A DNA stretch of 64,000 nucleotides. It comes from Stenotrophomonas sp. ASS1. GTDB lineage: Bacteria > Pseudomonadota > Gammaproteobacteria > Xanthomonadales > Xanthomonadaceae. Where the stretch lies: the NCBI RefSeq assembly GCF_004346925.1, contig NZ_CP031167.1, forward strand, positions 640,001-704,000. The letters are read 5' to 3'. Made by a program: the position numbers and the translations under genes. The notes beneath the pieces were generated by a model that was not told the DNA's origin, made no database searches, and worked only from the letters and a program-made list of their open reading frames with translations. Positions 16,580-25,304 of this stretch are shown here, in pieces (position 1 is the first letter of the stretch; every line of letters begins with the position of its first letter).

Positions 16580-18290
16580 CGACGATCGGCATCGGCCGGC
16601 CGCCATTGAAGGTGGACCATGCCGGCTGGCGCAGGATGTTGCCGTTGCTGTCCAGGAACAGGGTGCCGGTGGCACCGTCCAGGCCGCCCTCGTTGGACAG
16701 CTTGTCCAGATAGGCGGTGATCTTCCAGGCATCGGCACCGAAAGCGAACAGGCGGCCAGCGGCGCCGCGAGCGCTGGGCAGCGCGCTGGCCACCTGGCTG
16801 GCCGACGGCAGGTCGGACACGCTGCGCACATTCCAGGCTTCGTTCGGGTAGACGATGCCGTCCAGCGCCACGTCTTCTTCCACCTTGCCGCTGCCGACGG
16901 TCAGCTGCGAGGTGCCGACGCGGGTCGCGCCACCGGCACCGGCCAGCGCAAGCTGCGGCGCCAGCAGTCGGGCCTGCGGGGCGCGCACGGCGAGGAACAC
17001 GGCATCGACCTGACCGGCATTGCGCACCTGCGCGCCGACATCGCCGACGGCTTCGCTGACATTGACCGTGGCCACCACCTGGCCGCCGCGCTGTGCGAAG
17101 CGCTGGGCAAAGGCGGCGGCGGAACGGCGGCCGGTGTCGTCGTTGCTGCTGATCACCAGCGCGCGGTTGCGCTCGCGGCCACGCAGGTACTCGGCGGCGA
17201 CGATGCCGTCGTCTTCCGGTGCCAGCGAGAAACCAGCGCTGCCGGCCGGCGGTGCATCCTTGCCGCGGTTCAGGGCCAGCACCGGTACCTGCAGCTGCTG
17301 GCGGCCGTACACGGCGTCCACTTCGTCGCGGCCCAGCGGGCCGACCACGAAGTCGGCACCGGAGGCGACGGCCTTGTCGTAGGCGGCGAGGGCACCAGCC
17401 GGGGTGCCAGCGGTGTCGAAGAAATTGATGTCCGGGCGGCGACGGCTTTCACCGTAGTAGGCGCTCAACAGGCCGTCGCGCACCGGCTGCGCGGCGGTGG
17501 CCAGGCGGCCGCTGAGCGGCAGCAGCACGGCCAGCTTGGCCGGCGGTCGGTAGCCGTCGCTCATCGCCGGCGGACGCTTGCTGGTATCAAACTGGGCCGC
17601 GCCATCGCGGTCGAACGGGCGCGGCAGCGGCAGGCCGCGCGCGATCAGCGCACGGCCGGCGAAGTTGTACAGAGGATCGTTGGCCGGCAGGGCAGCGGCA
17701 CGGCTGCGCAAAGTGGCGTCGTCGAGGGTACCGAGCAGGCCGGAGATGGCGGCCTGGTTCTCGCTGCGCGCACTGCCGGTCAGGCTGGCATGGGCGCGTG
17801 CACGTTCGGTGGCGGCGCCGAAGGCATCGCCGGTGCCCTGCAGCGCGTTGGCGCGGGCCAGATACCAGCGCGTACGCAGCGCCGGCAGCACGTTGTCGCC
17901 GTGGTCCTTCAGCAGGGCCAGGGCCTGCGCCGGCTGCTTGTCGGCCAGTGCCAGCTCGGCACCGGTCAGCTGGTAGCGCTGCAGGCTGGCGCCGGACAGC
18001 TGGCGGGCGGTGAGCTGGCCCAGCAGGCTGCGCGCGCGCGCACTGTCACCGGCCAGGTGCCAGGCCCAGGCCGCGTCGGCCAGCGCATTGCTGCGAGCGC
18101 CGCCGCGCAGGGTGGCGGCCAGGCCTTCCAGCTGCAGCGCGGCGTCGCGCGGCTTGCCCTGTTCGATCAGCGCCAGCGCCTGGCTCTGGGCCGGCGAATC
18201 GGGCGTGCTGGTCAGGCTGGTGGTGGCGCAACCGGCCAGCAGCATCAGCGACAGCGACAGGGCGGAGATCCGTGCGGCGGGCTTGTTCAT
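16569..18290 (-). CDS. lpoA: Penicillin-binding protein activator LpoA (LppC lipoprotein)
   Basis: An outer-membrane lipoprotein that reaches through the peptidoglycan to stimulate the bifunctional synthase PBP1A. The signal peptide ends at lipobox LLAGC with Cys21. Residues to about 250 form an alpha-helical TPR-like N-terminal domain ([17 protein letters not shown]). The rest is the periplasmic-binding-protein-like LppC domain ([45 protein letters not shown]). At 573 residues it has normal length. ATG at 18290 was preferred over one four codons upstream because it leads straight into the signal peptide. It diverges from rsmI. Confidence 0.92.
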   Translation of the reverse strand: MNKPAARISALSLSLMLLAGCATTSLTSTPDSPAQSQALALIEQGKPRDAALQLEGLAATLRGGARSNALADAAWAWHLAGDSARARSLLGQLTARQLSGASLQRYQLTGAELALADKQPAQALALLKDHGDNVLPALRTRWYLARANALQGTGDAFGAATERARAHASLTGSARSENQAAISGLLGTLDDATLRSRAAALPANDPLYNFAGRALIARGLPLPRPFDRDGAAQFDTSKRPPAMSDGYRPPAKLAVLLPLSGRLATAAQPVRDGLLSAYYGESRRRPDINFFDTAGTPAGALAAYDKAVASGADFVVGPLGRDEVDAVYGRQQLQVPVLALNRGKDAPPAGSAGFSLAPEDDGIVAAEYLRGRERNRALVISSNDDTGRRSAAAFAQRFAQRGGQVVATVNVSEAVGDVGAQVRNAGQVDAVFLAVRAPQARLLAPQLALAGAGGATRVGTSQLTVGSGKVEEDVALDGIVYPNEAWNVRSVSDLPSASQVASALPSARGAAGRLFAFGADAWKITAYLDKLSNEGGLDGATGTLFLDSNGNILRQPAWSTFNGGRPMPIVGGR

Positions 18291-18371
18291 GATCGGGTCC
18301 ATGCGATGAGGGCAGCGGCCTTGGTCGGGTACACGCTACGATTCTACCCTTGCCCCGTGAGTACCGCTGAA

Positions 18372-19190
18372 ATGAGTGTGCCAACCCTGTACGTCGTCGC
18401 CACCCCGATCGGCAACCTGGCCGATCTGAGCCCGCGCGCGCAGGAGGTGCTGCGTTCGGTGGCGGCTATCTGTGCCGAGGACACCCGCCGCAGCGGCCAG
18501 CTGCTGTCCCATTTCGGCATCCAGCAACCACTGGTGGCCCTGCACGAACACAATGAAGAGGCCCTGGCGCAGCGCCTGGTTTCGCGCCTGCAGGCCGGCG
18601 AGTCGCTGGCACTGGTCAGCGATGCCGGCACCCCGCTGGTCAGCGATCCCGGTTTCCGCCTGGTGCGCGCCGCGCGCGCGGCGGGCATCAAGGTCAGCCC
18701 GGTTCCCGGTGCCTGCGCCGCCATCGCCGCGCTGAGCGTGGCCGGCCTGCCCAGCGACCGTTTCAGTTTCGAGGGTTTCCTGCCGGCCAAGGCCAGCGGC
18801 CGCCGCGACCGCCTGCAGGCGCTGGCCGGTGAAGTACGCACCATGGTGTTCTACGAATCCTCGCACCGCATCGCCGAATCGCTGGCCGACATGGCGGCGA
18901 TCTTCGGCGGTGAGCGCCCGGCGGTGTTGGCCCGCGAGCTGACCAAGCTGTTCGAGACCGTGCTCGATGGTGACCTGGCCGGCCTGCTGGCGAAGGTGGA
19001 AGCCGACGAGAACCAGCGCAAGGGCGAGTTCGTGGTGATGGTGCAGGGCGCGGGTGATGACGAAGAAGCGCAACTGGCGCATGGCCGTCGCGTCTACGCC
19101 ACGCTGAGCGAGCATCTGCCGCCGTCGACTGCCGCCAAACTGGCTGCCGAGCTGACCGGCGCACCGCGCAAGGCGTTGTACGGCAGTTGA
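18372..19190 (+). CDS. rsmI: 16S rRNA 2'-O-methyltransferase RsmI
   Basis: It methylates the ribose of C1402 in the 16S rRNA decoding centre. It is a tetrapyrrole-methylase-fold enzyme: LYVVATPIGNLADLSPRA at the N-terminus, CAEDTRRS, SDAGTPLVSDPG, and PVPGACAAIAAL. It has 272 residues from ATG 18372; a GTG five codons upstream (18357) is an equally possible start. It diverges from lpoA, as in many gammaproteobacteria, and is followed by the RNase P RNA gene. Confidence 0.95.
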   Translation: MSVPTLYVVATPIGNLADLSPRAQEVLRSVAAICAEDTRRSGQLLSHFGIQQPLVALHEHNEEALAQRLVSRLQAGESLALVSDAGTPLVSDPGFRLVRAARAAGIKVSPVPGACAAIAALSVAGLPSDRFSFEGFLPAKASGRRDRLQALAGEVRTMVFYESSHRIAESLADMAAIFGGERPAVLARELTKLFETVLDGDLAGLLAKVEADENQRKGEFVVMVQGAGDDEEAQLAHGRRVYATLSEHLPPSTAAKLAAELTGAPRKALYGS

Positions 19191-19257
19191 TGGATCGTGC
19201 GGACCAAGGTCCGCACCCACCAGAGCGGAATCCGCACCCACCAGAGCAGCGGAATCG

Positions 19258-19280
19258 GTAGATCCACGCCACGCGTGGAT
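19258..19280 (+). repeat. SMAG-type palindrome before rnpB
   Basis: GTAGATCCACGCCACGCGTGGAT, the ATCCACGC family. A smaller GCGGACCAAGGTCCGC palindrome lies just before it at 19199-19214. Confidence 0.8.
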
Positions 19281-19329
19281 GGATGAAGCGGATGCCGCGA
19301 TCAGCACGGCAGGAAGGGCGTGCGTAGGC

Positions 19330-19335
19330 TAGAAT
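19330..19335 (+). promoter_or_regulatory. rnpB -10 box
   Basis: TAGAAT ends eight bases before the first base-paired nucleotide of the RNase P RNA, exactly where a -10 element is expected. Confidence 0.7.
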
Positions 19336-19342
19336 GTGCGTT

Positions 19343-19699
19343 GGCGGAGCCGGCCAGACAGTCGCGTCATCCCTTCGGGGATGCCGAGGAAAGTCCGGGC
19401 TCCATAGGGCAAGGTGCCAGGTAACGCCTGGGCGGCGCAAGCCGACGGAAAGTGCAACAGAAAGATACCGCCTACGTCTTCTTCGGAAGGCCGGTAAGGG
19501 TGAAATGGTGCGGTAAGAGCGCACCGCGAGTCTGGCAACAGACCGGCACGGCAAACCCCACCTGGAGCAAGACCAAATAGGGATCCTTTGGCGCGGCCCG
19601 CGTTGGATCCGGGTAGGTTGCTTGAGCGTTGCGGTGACGTAACGCCTAGAGGAATGACTGTCCACGACAGAACCCGGCTTATCGGCCGGCTCCGCCTCC
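19343..19699 (+). ncRNA. rnpB: RNase P RNA (bacterial class A)
   Basis: The catalytic RNA that trims tRNA 5' leaders. The P1 helix is perfect over 13 bp: GGCGGAGCCGGCC at 19343-19355 pairs with GGCCGGCTCCGCC at 19684-19696. Universally conserved blocks are present: GAGGAAAGTCCGGGCTCC near the 5' side, AGGGTGAAATGGTGCGGTAAGAGCGCACC, and the 3' ACCCGGCTTATCGGCCGGCTCC. The size (about 357 nt) and a TTCTTCC tail fit. It is placed directly after rsmI, as in Pseudomonas. Confidence 0.97.
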
Positions 19700-19727
19700 T
19701 TCTTCCATATGCGTGAACCGCGCATCG

Positions 19728-19803
19728 GTAGTGCCGGCCGCTGGCCGGCAGCTTCACGATGCCTGCAGGGCGGACAGAGTGCCGGCCAGCGGCCGGCACT
19801 GCC
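19728..19803 (+). repeat. Head-to-head SMAG pair after rnpB
   Basis: GTAGTGCCGGCCGCTGGCCG at 19728 and its inverted partner ending at about 19803, where CTACC has mutated to CTGCC. It separates rnpB from the convergent DM13 gene. Confidence 0.85.
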
Positions 19804-19820
19804 TCGACGTCGCGCGTTCG

Positions 19821-20300
19821 TCAGCCCGGCGTACGGTACTGCCCTGCGGAAATGAACTGCGAGAAGCGCTCGCACCACACCACCACCGTGGTGTAGTCGT
19901 CGACGTTGACGTCATCGGGTACATCGACCAGGAAACGGTTGAAGGTCTTCACCTCGCCGATGCGCCGGGCCTGCGCCTTGATCTTCAGGAAGTCCGCTTT
20001 GTTGTCGACGAAATCGCGGACCAGGTAGACCTTGTAGTCCGGTCCCGGTCCCATCTTCCCGTCGAAGGCCACCTGGCGTGCGCTGACGCTGACCTTGCCT
20101 TCCGCCCAGTGCACCGCGTCGCTGCCCTTGAGGTCGCGGCGGAACGTGGTGTGATGGGTGGCTTCGTTCATGGCGGCCTGCACCTGTGCCGCGGGCGGAT
20201 CATCAGGAGCGATCAGGATCGGCAGGAAGTAGACGCCCAGGCCGAAGCCGAGGCCGAGAGTGAGCAGATGGGTGGCGAGCAGGATGAGGGTGCGGCGCAT
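19821..20300 (-). CDS. DM13-domain protein
   Basis: A 159-residue protein with an N-terminal signal anchor (MRRTLILLATHLLTLGLGFGLGVYFLPIL). A DM13 domain follows (about residues 50-157): AVHWAEGKVSVSARQ, DYKVYLVRDF, and the conserved C-terminal VVWCERFSQFISAG with its single Cys. DM13 domains have been suggested to be redox/cytochrome-like modules, but biochemical proof is lacking. ATG at 20300 was chosen because it begins the hydrophobic anchor. The DM13 and NRDE genes are placed between rnpB and mraZ, which adjoin each other in related genera. Confidence 0.75.
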   Translation of the reverse strand: MRRTLILLATHLLTLGLGFGLGVYFLPILIAPDDPPAAQVQAAMNEATHHTTFRRDLKGSDAVHWAEGKVSVSARQVAFDGKMGPGPDYKVYLVRDFVDNKADFLKIKAQARRIGEVKTFNRFLVDVPDDVNVDDYTTVVVWCERFSQFISAGQYRTPG

Positions 20301-20504
20301 GGGGCCTCCATGTGGATGTGGATCGCGCGGCATGGTGCCGGGCATGACCACCTTGGGAGGTTGCGGGCGGCATTTATAGACACAGTGCCAAGTGCAAAAA
20401 GGGCACAGTGGGGTGGCTGCGGCAACGCAGGCCCTGTGGCGCGGGCGGAAAGGCGCTGCGTCGGGAAGCTGAATGACGTTGGCAGCCTTGGATCGCAGTG
20501 ACGG

Positions 20505-20656
20505 GTAGTGCCGGCCGCTGGCCGGCAGCTGCGTGGCCTGCCCGAAGATCCGGAGGTTGCCGGCCAGCGGCCGGCACTACCCTGCTGGAAAGAGATTCCG
20601 GCCAACGGTAGGCAATACCCCTGCTGGAGAGAGATTCCGGCCAGCGGCCGGCACGA
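20505..20656 (+). repeat. SMAG pair plus extra copies
   Basis: A head-to-head pair (20505-20581) is followed by two direct 44-base units beginning CTGCTGGAaAGAGATTCCGGCC, the first with a degenerate arm and the second with the intact CGGCCAGCGGCCGGCAC arm. The duplication of flank plus palindrome points to unit-by-unit growth of the array. Confidence 0.8.
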
Positions 20657-20661
20657 CCCGG

Positions 20662-21450
20662 TCAGAAAATGACGTGACTCTGTCCGTTGGCTGCGCCCTG
20701 CGGGCCAAAGCGGCGCTCGTGGATCTGGCCGTGGCCGTCGGCGTCGATCAGCAGCACGGTGCTGGCGCGGGTGCCGTAGTCGTCGCCGCGGATGAAGGCG
20801 GGGCTCAGCCAGCGCTCGCGTTCCAGGCCGATGCCGGTGTCGGGCAGGTCGCTGTCGGCGGGGCGATGTTCGTCGGCCAGGGCGGCCCAGAGCGGGGTCA
20901 GGTCCGGGGTCAGATCCTTTTCGCTTTGCGAAAGGGATCTGACCCGGTCTTCCTGCAGCCAGGCTTCAAGGGCCGCCATCAGCCGCCGGGTCTTCGGCCA
21001 GGGCGCGTCCAGCGCACCGTTGGACATGCCATGCACGCCCGGGCCCAGGCTCTGCCGCTCGGCGGGGTGGTTGCCCAGGAACTCCAGGCTGTGGCCGTCG
21101 GCCAGCAACAGGTTGAACGGCGCGTAGGCGCCGGCCACCGTTGCCAACCGGTCGATATGCACGGCGGCCGGGTCGCGGCCGCGCAGGAAGTCGGCCACCA
21201 GCGCGCCCCGTGAAGGGCCGGTCTGGGCGGCCAGCGGATCACGCACATTGGTGACCACTGCCATCCGGCCTACGGCACCGACGCCCGCCCAGCCGCCGCC
21301 GGAGCGCAGGTCGCGCCCCCCGATGACGGAGGTCTCATCTTGCCAGGCGGCCAGCGCCGCCGTCGGGCGGGCGTGGAACTCATCACGGTTGCCGGTCATC
21401 ACCAGCCGCCAGCGCGGGTGGTGCATCCAGCCAAGAGCGAGCAGGCACAT
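20662..21450 (-). CDS. NRDE-family protein
   Basis: A 262-residue cytosolic protein starting MCLLALGW. Residue Cys2 becomes the N-terminal nucleophile if Met is removed, as in Ntn hydrolases; the NRDE motif follows (VMTGNRDEFHARPTA). SGGGWAGVG and VTNVRDP are also typical. Human TANGO2 is a family member linked to Golgi and lipid/haem handling; bacterial function is unproven. Residues about 169-181 (VRSLSQSEKDLTP) come from a repeat palindrome at 20907-20945 inserted in frame. The start is chosen for the conserved MC. Confidence 0.88.
   Translation of the reverse strand: MCLLALGWMHHPRWRLVMTGNRDEFHARPTAALAAWQDETSVIGGRDLRSGGGWAGVGAVGRMAVVTNVRDPLAAQTGPSRGALVADFLRGRDPAAVHIDRLATVAGAYAPFNLLLADGHSLEFLGNHPAERQSLGPGVHGMSNGALDAPWPKTRRLMAALEAWLQEDRVRSLSQSEKDLTPDLTPLWAALADEHRPADSDLPDTGIGLERERWLSPAFIRGDDYGTRASTVLLIDADGHGQIHERRFGPQGAANGQSHVIF
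20907..20945 (-). repeat. GGGTCAGATCC palindrome inside the NRDE gene
   Basis: The arms GGGTCAGATCCTTTTCGC and GCGAAAGGGATCTGACCC flank a short TTT loop. They belong to the same family as 3768-3867. The inserted length keeps the reading frame. Confidence 0.85.
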
Positions 21451-21773
21451 GGCCTCATTGTGCACGGTTTGCGCAGTCTGGCGCCGCTTCCGGCCCGTTT
21501 TGGATGAATGCGCGGCCGATGTTTCACGCGCTGTCCACAGCCCTGAACTTCCGTTCAATCTCAAAAATTGAGACGGATCAGCAACTTGTGGATAAGCCTT
21601 GAACAATTCTCTAAAGGTTGTTGCAAGCCATTGATGTGGCTGGCGATTTCCCCGCTGAAAAGTTGTTGACAACCCTTCGGCCGCTGCTAAGGTGGGCATC
21701 AGAGGGAAATCCGGGTGTTTTGTGGGTTTTCGTGGTTCAATGTTTCACCGGGCGAAGGATAGGTGCACGCGTC
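21451..21773 (+). promoter_or_regulatory. dcw operon control region
   Basis: A 323-bp gene-free stretch, AT-richer than its surroundings. It contains two DnaA-box-like sites, CTGTCCACAG (21531-21540) and TTGTGGATAA (21586-21595, a perfect TTATCCACAA on the other strand), and an inverted repeat TCTCAA-AAA-TTGAGA (21559-21573). A probable promoter is TTGACA (21666-21671), 16 bp, TAAGGT (21688-21693), followed by the MraZ boxes. Confidence 0.65.
21692..21736 (+). promoter_or_regulatory. MraZ operator: five repeats at 10-bp spacing
   Basis: GTGGG (21692), GAGGG (21702), CGGGT (21712), GTGGG (21722) and GTGGT (21732) recur exactly every 10 bp, each separated by 5 bp. In E. coli MraZ binds GTGGG direct repeats with 5-bp spacers and represses its own operon; this is the same layout. 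The array sits just downstream of the probable -10 box and ends 38 bp before the mraZ start. Confidence 0.8.
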
Positions 21774-22220
21774 GTGTTCCAGGGCGAGACGGCCATCACA
21801 GTTGACGATAAAGGGCGCATGGCGGTTCCCACCGCTTACCGCGACCTCGTCGCGCGCGCCAGCAACAACCGTCTCGTGCTGACCTACAACCCGTTCGAAG
21901 CCGGCTGCCTGTGGCTGTATGCAGAGTCGGAATGGGAGCGGGTCCGCGACGACGTGATGTCCAAGCCCAACACCCAGCGCGTCGTGCGCCTGTTGCAGCA
22001 GAAGCTGGTCGGCTCGGCCGCCCATCTTGAGCTGGACGGCAACGGTCGCATCAGCATCCCCGCCAGCCACCGCGGTGCGGTGGGCATTGAGAAGAAGGCG
22101 GTATTGCTCGGTATGGGCGACAAGTTCGAATTGTGGAGCGAGCAGGCGCATCGGGCCCTGATCCAGCAGACATTGTCTGACGAGGATCTGGGTGATGGGT
22201 TGCTCGACCTGAAGTTGTGA
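21774..22220 (+). CDS. mraZ: Transcriptional regulator MraZ
   Basis: An AbrB-like (SpoVT-type swapped hairpin) DNA-binding protein that represses the dcw operon. At 148 residues from a GTG start it gives [19 protein letters not shown], the family N-terminus. Both halves of the duplicated domain are visible: [13 protein letters not shown] and [19 protein letters not shown] nine bases upstream is the ribosome-binding site. Longer in-frame extension upstream would overlap its own operator and is not supported. It is the first gene of the cluster, with its presumed binding array directly upstream. Confidence 0.95.
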   Translation: MFQGETAITVDDKGRMAVPTAYRDLVARASNNRLVLTYNPFEAGCLWLYAESEWERVRDDVMSKPNTQRVVRLLQQKLVGSAAHLELDGNGRISIPASHRGAVGIEKKAVLLGMGDKFELWSEQAHRALIQQTLSDEDLGDGLLDLKL

Positions 22221-22234
22221 GCCGGGGTGCCCGG

Positions 22235-23203
22235 ATGCGCCCAGAAGCGCAGGCCGGTCACCTTCCGGTGTCGCAGTCGCCGGCGGTGCACCTGCCGGTC
22301 CTGTACACCCAGGTCCTTGAAGGCCTGAGGGTGATCGAAAACGGACGTTATCTGGATGGCACGTTCGGTCGTGGCGGTCATGCACGTGGCGTGCTCATCC
22401 AGCTCGGTCCCGAGGGGCGCCTGCTGGTCATGGACAAGGATCCGGAAGCCATCGCCGTAGCCGAGCGCGATTTCGCGCCGGACCCGCGCGTGTCCATCTT
22501 CCGTGGCAGCTTCGCCCAGCTGCTGCAGTGGGATGCGACGGCTGAAGGCCTGGACGGCGTCCTGTTCGACCTGGGCGTGTCGTCGCCGCAGCTGGACGTG
22601 GCCGAACGTGGCTTCAGCTTCGGCAAGGACGGCCCGCTGGACATGCGCATGGATCCGGACAACGGTGAAAGCGCCGCACAATGGATCAACCGCGTTGAAG
22701 AACGCGAGATTGCCGACGTGCTGTGGACCTACGGCGAAGAGCGCCAGAGCCGCCGTATCGCCCGTGCCATCGTGGCCCGCCGCGAGAAGCAGCCGTTCTC
22801 CCGTACCGCCGAGCTGGCCGAGCTGATCGCCTCGGTGATGCCGCGCGGCAAGGACAAGATCCACCCGGCCACGCGCAGCTTCCAGGCGATCCGTATCCAC
22901 ATCAACCGCGAGCTGGCCGATCTGGAAGCCGGCCTCGATGCGGCCGTGGAACGGCTCAAGCCCGGTGGCCGCCTGGCGATCATCAGCTTCCACTCGCTGG
23001 AAGACCGCATCGTCAAGCAGTACATGAACCGCCTGGCCAAGGCCCCGCCGGCCAACCGCCGCCTGCCCGAAGCGGAGCTGTTCGTGCCGACCCTGGATCT
23101 GATCGGTGGCGCCATCAAGGCCACCGACGAAGAACTGGCGGCCAACCCGCGTGCCCGCAGCGCCGTGCTGCGCGTGGCCCAGAAGCGGGAGGCCGATGCA
23201 TGA
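22235..23203 (+). CDS. rsmH: 16S rRNA (cytosine-1402 N4)-methyltransferase RsmH
   Basis: It methylates the base of C1402, the same nucleotide whose ribose is methylated by RsmI at 18.4 kb. SAM-binding motif [25 protein letters not shown], and [15 protein letters not shown] with [11 protein letters not shown] are present. 322 residues from ATG 22235; a GTG at 22217 overlapping the mraZ stop by GTGA adds six residues and is a real alternative. It overlaps ftsL by four bases. Confidence 0.96.
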   Translation: MRPEAQAGHLPVSQSPAVHLPVLYTQVLEGLRVIENGRYLDGTFGRGGHARGVLIQLGPEGRLLVMDKDPEAIAVAERDFAPDPRVSIFRGSFAQLLQWDATAEGLDGVLFDLGVSSPQLDVAERGFSFGKDGPLDMRMDPDNGESAAQWINRVEEREIADVLWTYGEERQSRRIARAIVARREKQPFSRTAELAELIASVMPRGKDKIHPATRSFQAIRIHINRELADLEAGLDAAVERLKPGGRLAIISFHSLEDRIVKQYMNRLAKAPPANRRLPEAELFVPTLDLIGGAIKATDEELAANPRARSAVLRVAQKREADA

Positions 23204-23463
23204 GCCGGCTGCTGCTGATCATCCTGTTGGCCTCGACCGTGGCCTCGGCGATCGGCGTCGTGTTCGTGCGTCACCGTCACCGGCAGACGTTCATCGAGCT
23301 GTCGCGCGCTGAGCGCAAGCGCGATGACATCAATCTGGAATTCGGCCGCCTGCAGCTGGAACAGGCCACCCTGGCCGAAGCCAACCGTGTGGATCGCATC
23401 GCCCGCGAGAAGCTCGGCATGAAGTTCCCCGAGGCCGCCGACATCGTGGTGGTGCGCCCATGA
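23200..23463 (+). CDS. ftsL: Cell division protein FtsL
   Basis: An 87-residue bitopic division protein that, with FtsB and FtsQ, activates FtsWI septal synthesis. One membrane helix is visible near the N-terminus ([20 protein letters not shown]), followed by a periplasmic coiled coil ([34 protein letters not shown]). Short length and weak sequence conservation are normal for FtsL; identity rests on topology and position between rsmH and ftsI. ATGA overlaps on both sides. Confidence 0.93.
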   Translation: MSRLLLIILLASTVASAIGVVFVRHRHRQTFIELSRAERKRDDINLEFGRLQLEQATLAEANRVDRIAREKLGMKFPEAADIVVVRP

Positions 23464-25304
23464 GCAAGACCGGCCGCAACCGCCCCCGCAACGCCTTCAA
23501 CCTGCGCCAGCGCCTGCGTTGGGTTGCCCTGGCGCTCGGCCTGTGCTCGGTGTCGCTGGTCGGCCGCGCGGCCTACGTGCAGATCATCAACAGCGATTTC
23601 TACCAGCGCCAGGGCGAAGCCCGCTACCTGCGCGAGCTGCCGATCAAGACCTCGCGCGGCATGATCACCGACCGCAACGGCGAGCCGCTGGCGGTGTCGA
23701 CCCCGGTCGCTTCGATCTGGGTCAACCCGCAGGACCTGCTGCGTTCGCCCGAGCGGATTCCCGAGCTGGCCCAGGCGGTCGGCATGTCGGTGGATGAGCT
23801 GAGCAGCCGACTGTCGCAGAAGTCGGACAAGGAATTCATGTACCTGCGCCGCCGGATCAATCCGGACGAGGCAGAGAAGGTGGTCGCGCTGAAGATTCCG
23901 GGCGTGGCCGCGCAGCGCGAGTTCCGCCGCTTCTACCCGCAGGGTGAGGCGATGGCGCACGTGCTGGGCTTCACCAACATCGACGACCGCGGCCAGGAAG
24001 GCCTGGAGCTGGCGTTCGACGAATGGCTGCGCGGCAAGGCCGGTGCCAAGCGGGTGATCCGCAACCGCAAGGGCGAGACCGTCGAAAGCGATCTGCTGCG
24101 CGCCGCCGAACCGGGCAAGGACCTGACCCTCAGCATCGACCGCCGCATCCAGTACCTGGCGTTCAAGGAACTGCGCAACGCGCTGGTGGCCAACAAGGCG
24201 GCCGGCGGTTCGATGGTGATCATGGACGTGACCACCGGCGAGATCCTGGCCATGGTCAACCTGCCGACCTACAACCCGAATTCGCTGACCGGCGCGCTGC
24301 CCGATGCGCGCCGTAACCGTGCAGTGACCGACCTGGTCGAGCCGGGTTCGACGATGAAGCCGTTGACCATTGCCACTGCGCTGCAGGCCGGTGCGGTGAC
24401 CAAGGACACCGTCATCGACACCAATCCGGGCTACATGCAGGTGGCGCGCTTCACCATCCGCGACGTGCCGCGCAACAACGGCGTGTTGAACGTGACTGGT
24501 GTGATCACCCGCAGTTCCAACATCGGCGCGGCCAAGGTCGCGGCGAAGATGCCGGACCAGGTGTTCTATGACGGCGTGCGCCGCTTCGGCTATGGCTCGG
24601 TGCCGCACAGCGGCTTCCCGGGTGAATCCGGTGGTGTGGTGCGGCGCCCGGCCAACTGGGACGGTGCCACCAAGACCACCATGTCCTACGGCTACGGCCT
24701 GAATGTGACCCCGCTGCAGATCGCCACCGCCTATTCGGCGCTGGCCAATGGCGGCAAATTGATCGCGCCGACCTTTGTCAAAGGCCAGCGCAACGAAGCG
24801 CATCAGATCATCGATGAGAGCGTCGCCAGGCAGGTGGTGGCGATGATGGAAACGGTTGTTACCCAAGGCGGCGCCAAGCAGGCGGCGGTGCTGGGTTACC
24901 GCGTGGCCGGCAAGACCGGTACCGCGCGCAAGACCGGCCCGGGTGGTTACGAGCGCGGCCATTACAACGCGCTGTTCGCCGGCGTGGTGCCGGCCACCAA
25001 TCCGCGCTTCGCCACCGTCATCGTCATCAACGACCCGCAGGCCGGCAAGTTCTACGGCGGCCTGGTGTCGGCGCCGGTCTACCACAACGTGATGGAAGGC
25101 ACCCTGCGCCTGATGGACGTGCCGCTGGACGACCTGCAGTCGTGGCTGGCCGCACAGCAGTCCGGCAAGGTCGGCCATTCGGCCTCGATCCTGCCCGCGC
25201 CGCCGGCCGAGGCCGCGCTGCCGGTGGATGCCGCCGCTGAATTCGACGCTGCGCTGCCCAGCGCGCAAGCCCAGACGCCGCCCGCTACGGGAGGCACGCA
25301 ATGA
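23460..25304 (+). CDS. ftsI: Septal peptidoglycan transpeptidase FtsI (PBP3)
   Basis: A class B penicillin-binding protein that cross-links septal peptidoglycan and is a target of aztreonam and other beta-lactams. At 614 residues it has a cytoplasmic basic start, one membrane helix (about 21-41), and a pedestal domain ([15 protein letters not shown]). In the transpeptidase domain the active Ser297 is in STMK, SSN follows, and KTGTARKTG contains the KTG triad. The C-terminal 60 residues are Ala/Pro-rich and probably disordered. It is the likely partner of FtsW in this cluster. Confidence 0.97.
   Translation: MSKTGRNRPRNAFNLRQRLRWVALALGLCSVSLVGRAAYVQIINSDFYQRQGEARYLRELPIKTSRGMITDRNGEPLAVSTPVASIWVNPQDLLRSPERIPELAQAVGMSVDELSSRLSQKSDKEFMYLRRRINPDEAEKVVALKIPGVAAQREFRRFYPQGEAMAHVLGFTNIDDRGQEGLELAFDEWLRGKAGAKRVIRNRKGETVESDLLRAAEPGKDLTLSIDRRIQYLAFKELRNALVANKAAGGSMVIMDVTTGEILAMVNLPTYNPNSLTGALPDARRNRAVTDLVEPGSTMKPLTIATALQAGAVTKDTVIDTNPGYMQVARFTIRDVPRNNGVLNVTGVITRSSNIGAAKVAAKMPDQVFYDGVRRFGYGSVPHSGFPGESGGVVRRPANWDGATKTTMSYGYGLNVTPLQIATAYSALANGGKLIAPTFVKGQRNEAHQIIDESVARQVVAMMETVVTQGGAKQAAVLGYRVAGKTGTARKTGPGGYERGHYNALFAGVVPATNPRFATVIVINDPQAGKFYGGLVSAPVYHNVMEGTLRLMDVPLDDLQSWLAAQQSGKVGHSASILPAPPAEAALPVDAAAEFDAALPSAQAQTPPATGGTQ

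Noticed and set aside
16488..18371. Long rightward frame joined to the start of rsmI
   Set aside because: It is antisense to lpoA and yraN; RsmI starts at its conserved N-terminus at 18372 (or 18357).
19723..20660. SMAG arrays considered as a CRISPR array
   Set aside because: Units are palindromes with irregular spacing and no unique, evenly sized spacers; no cas genes are present.
21559..21573. TCTCAA-AAA-TTGAGA read as a terminator of the NRDE gene
   Set aside because: It lies upstream of that leftward gene, not after it, and has a weak AT stem; kept only as a possible operator.
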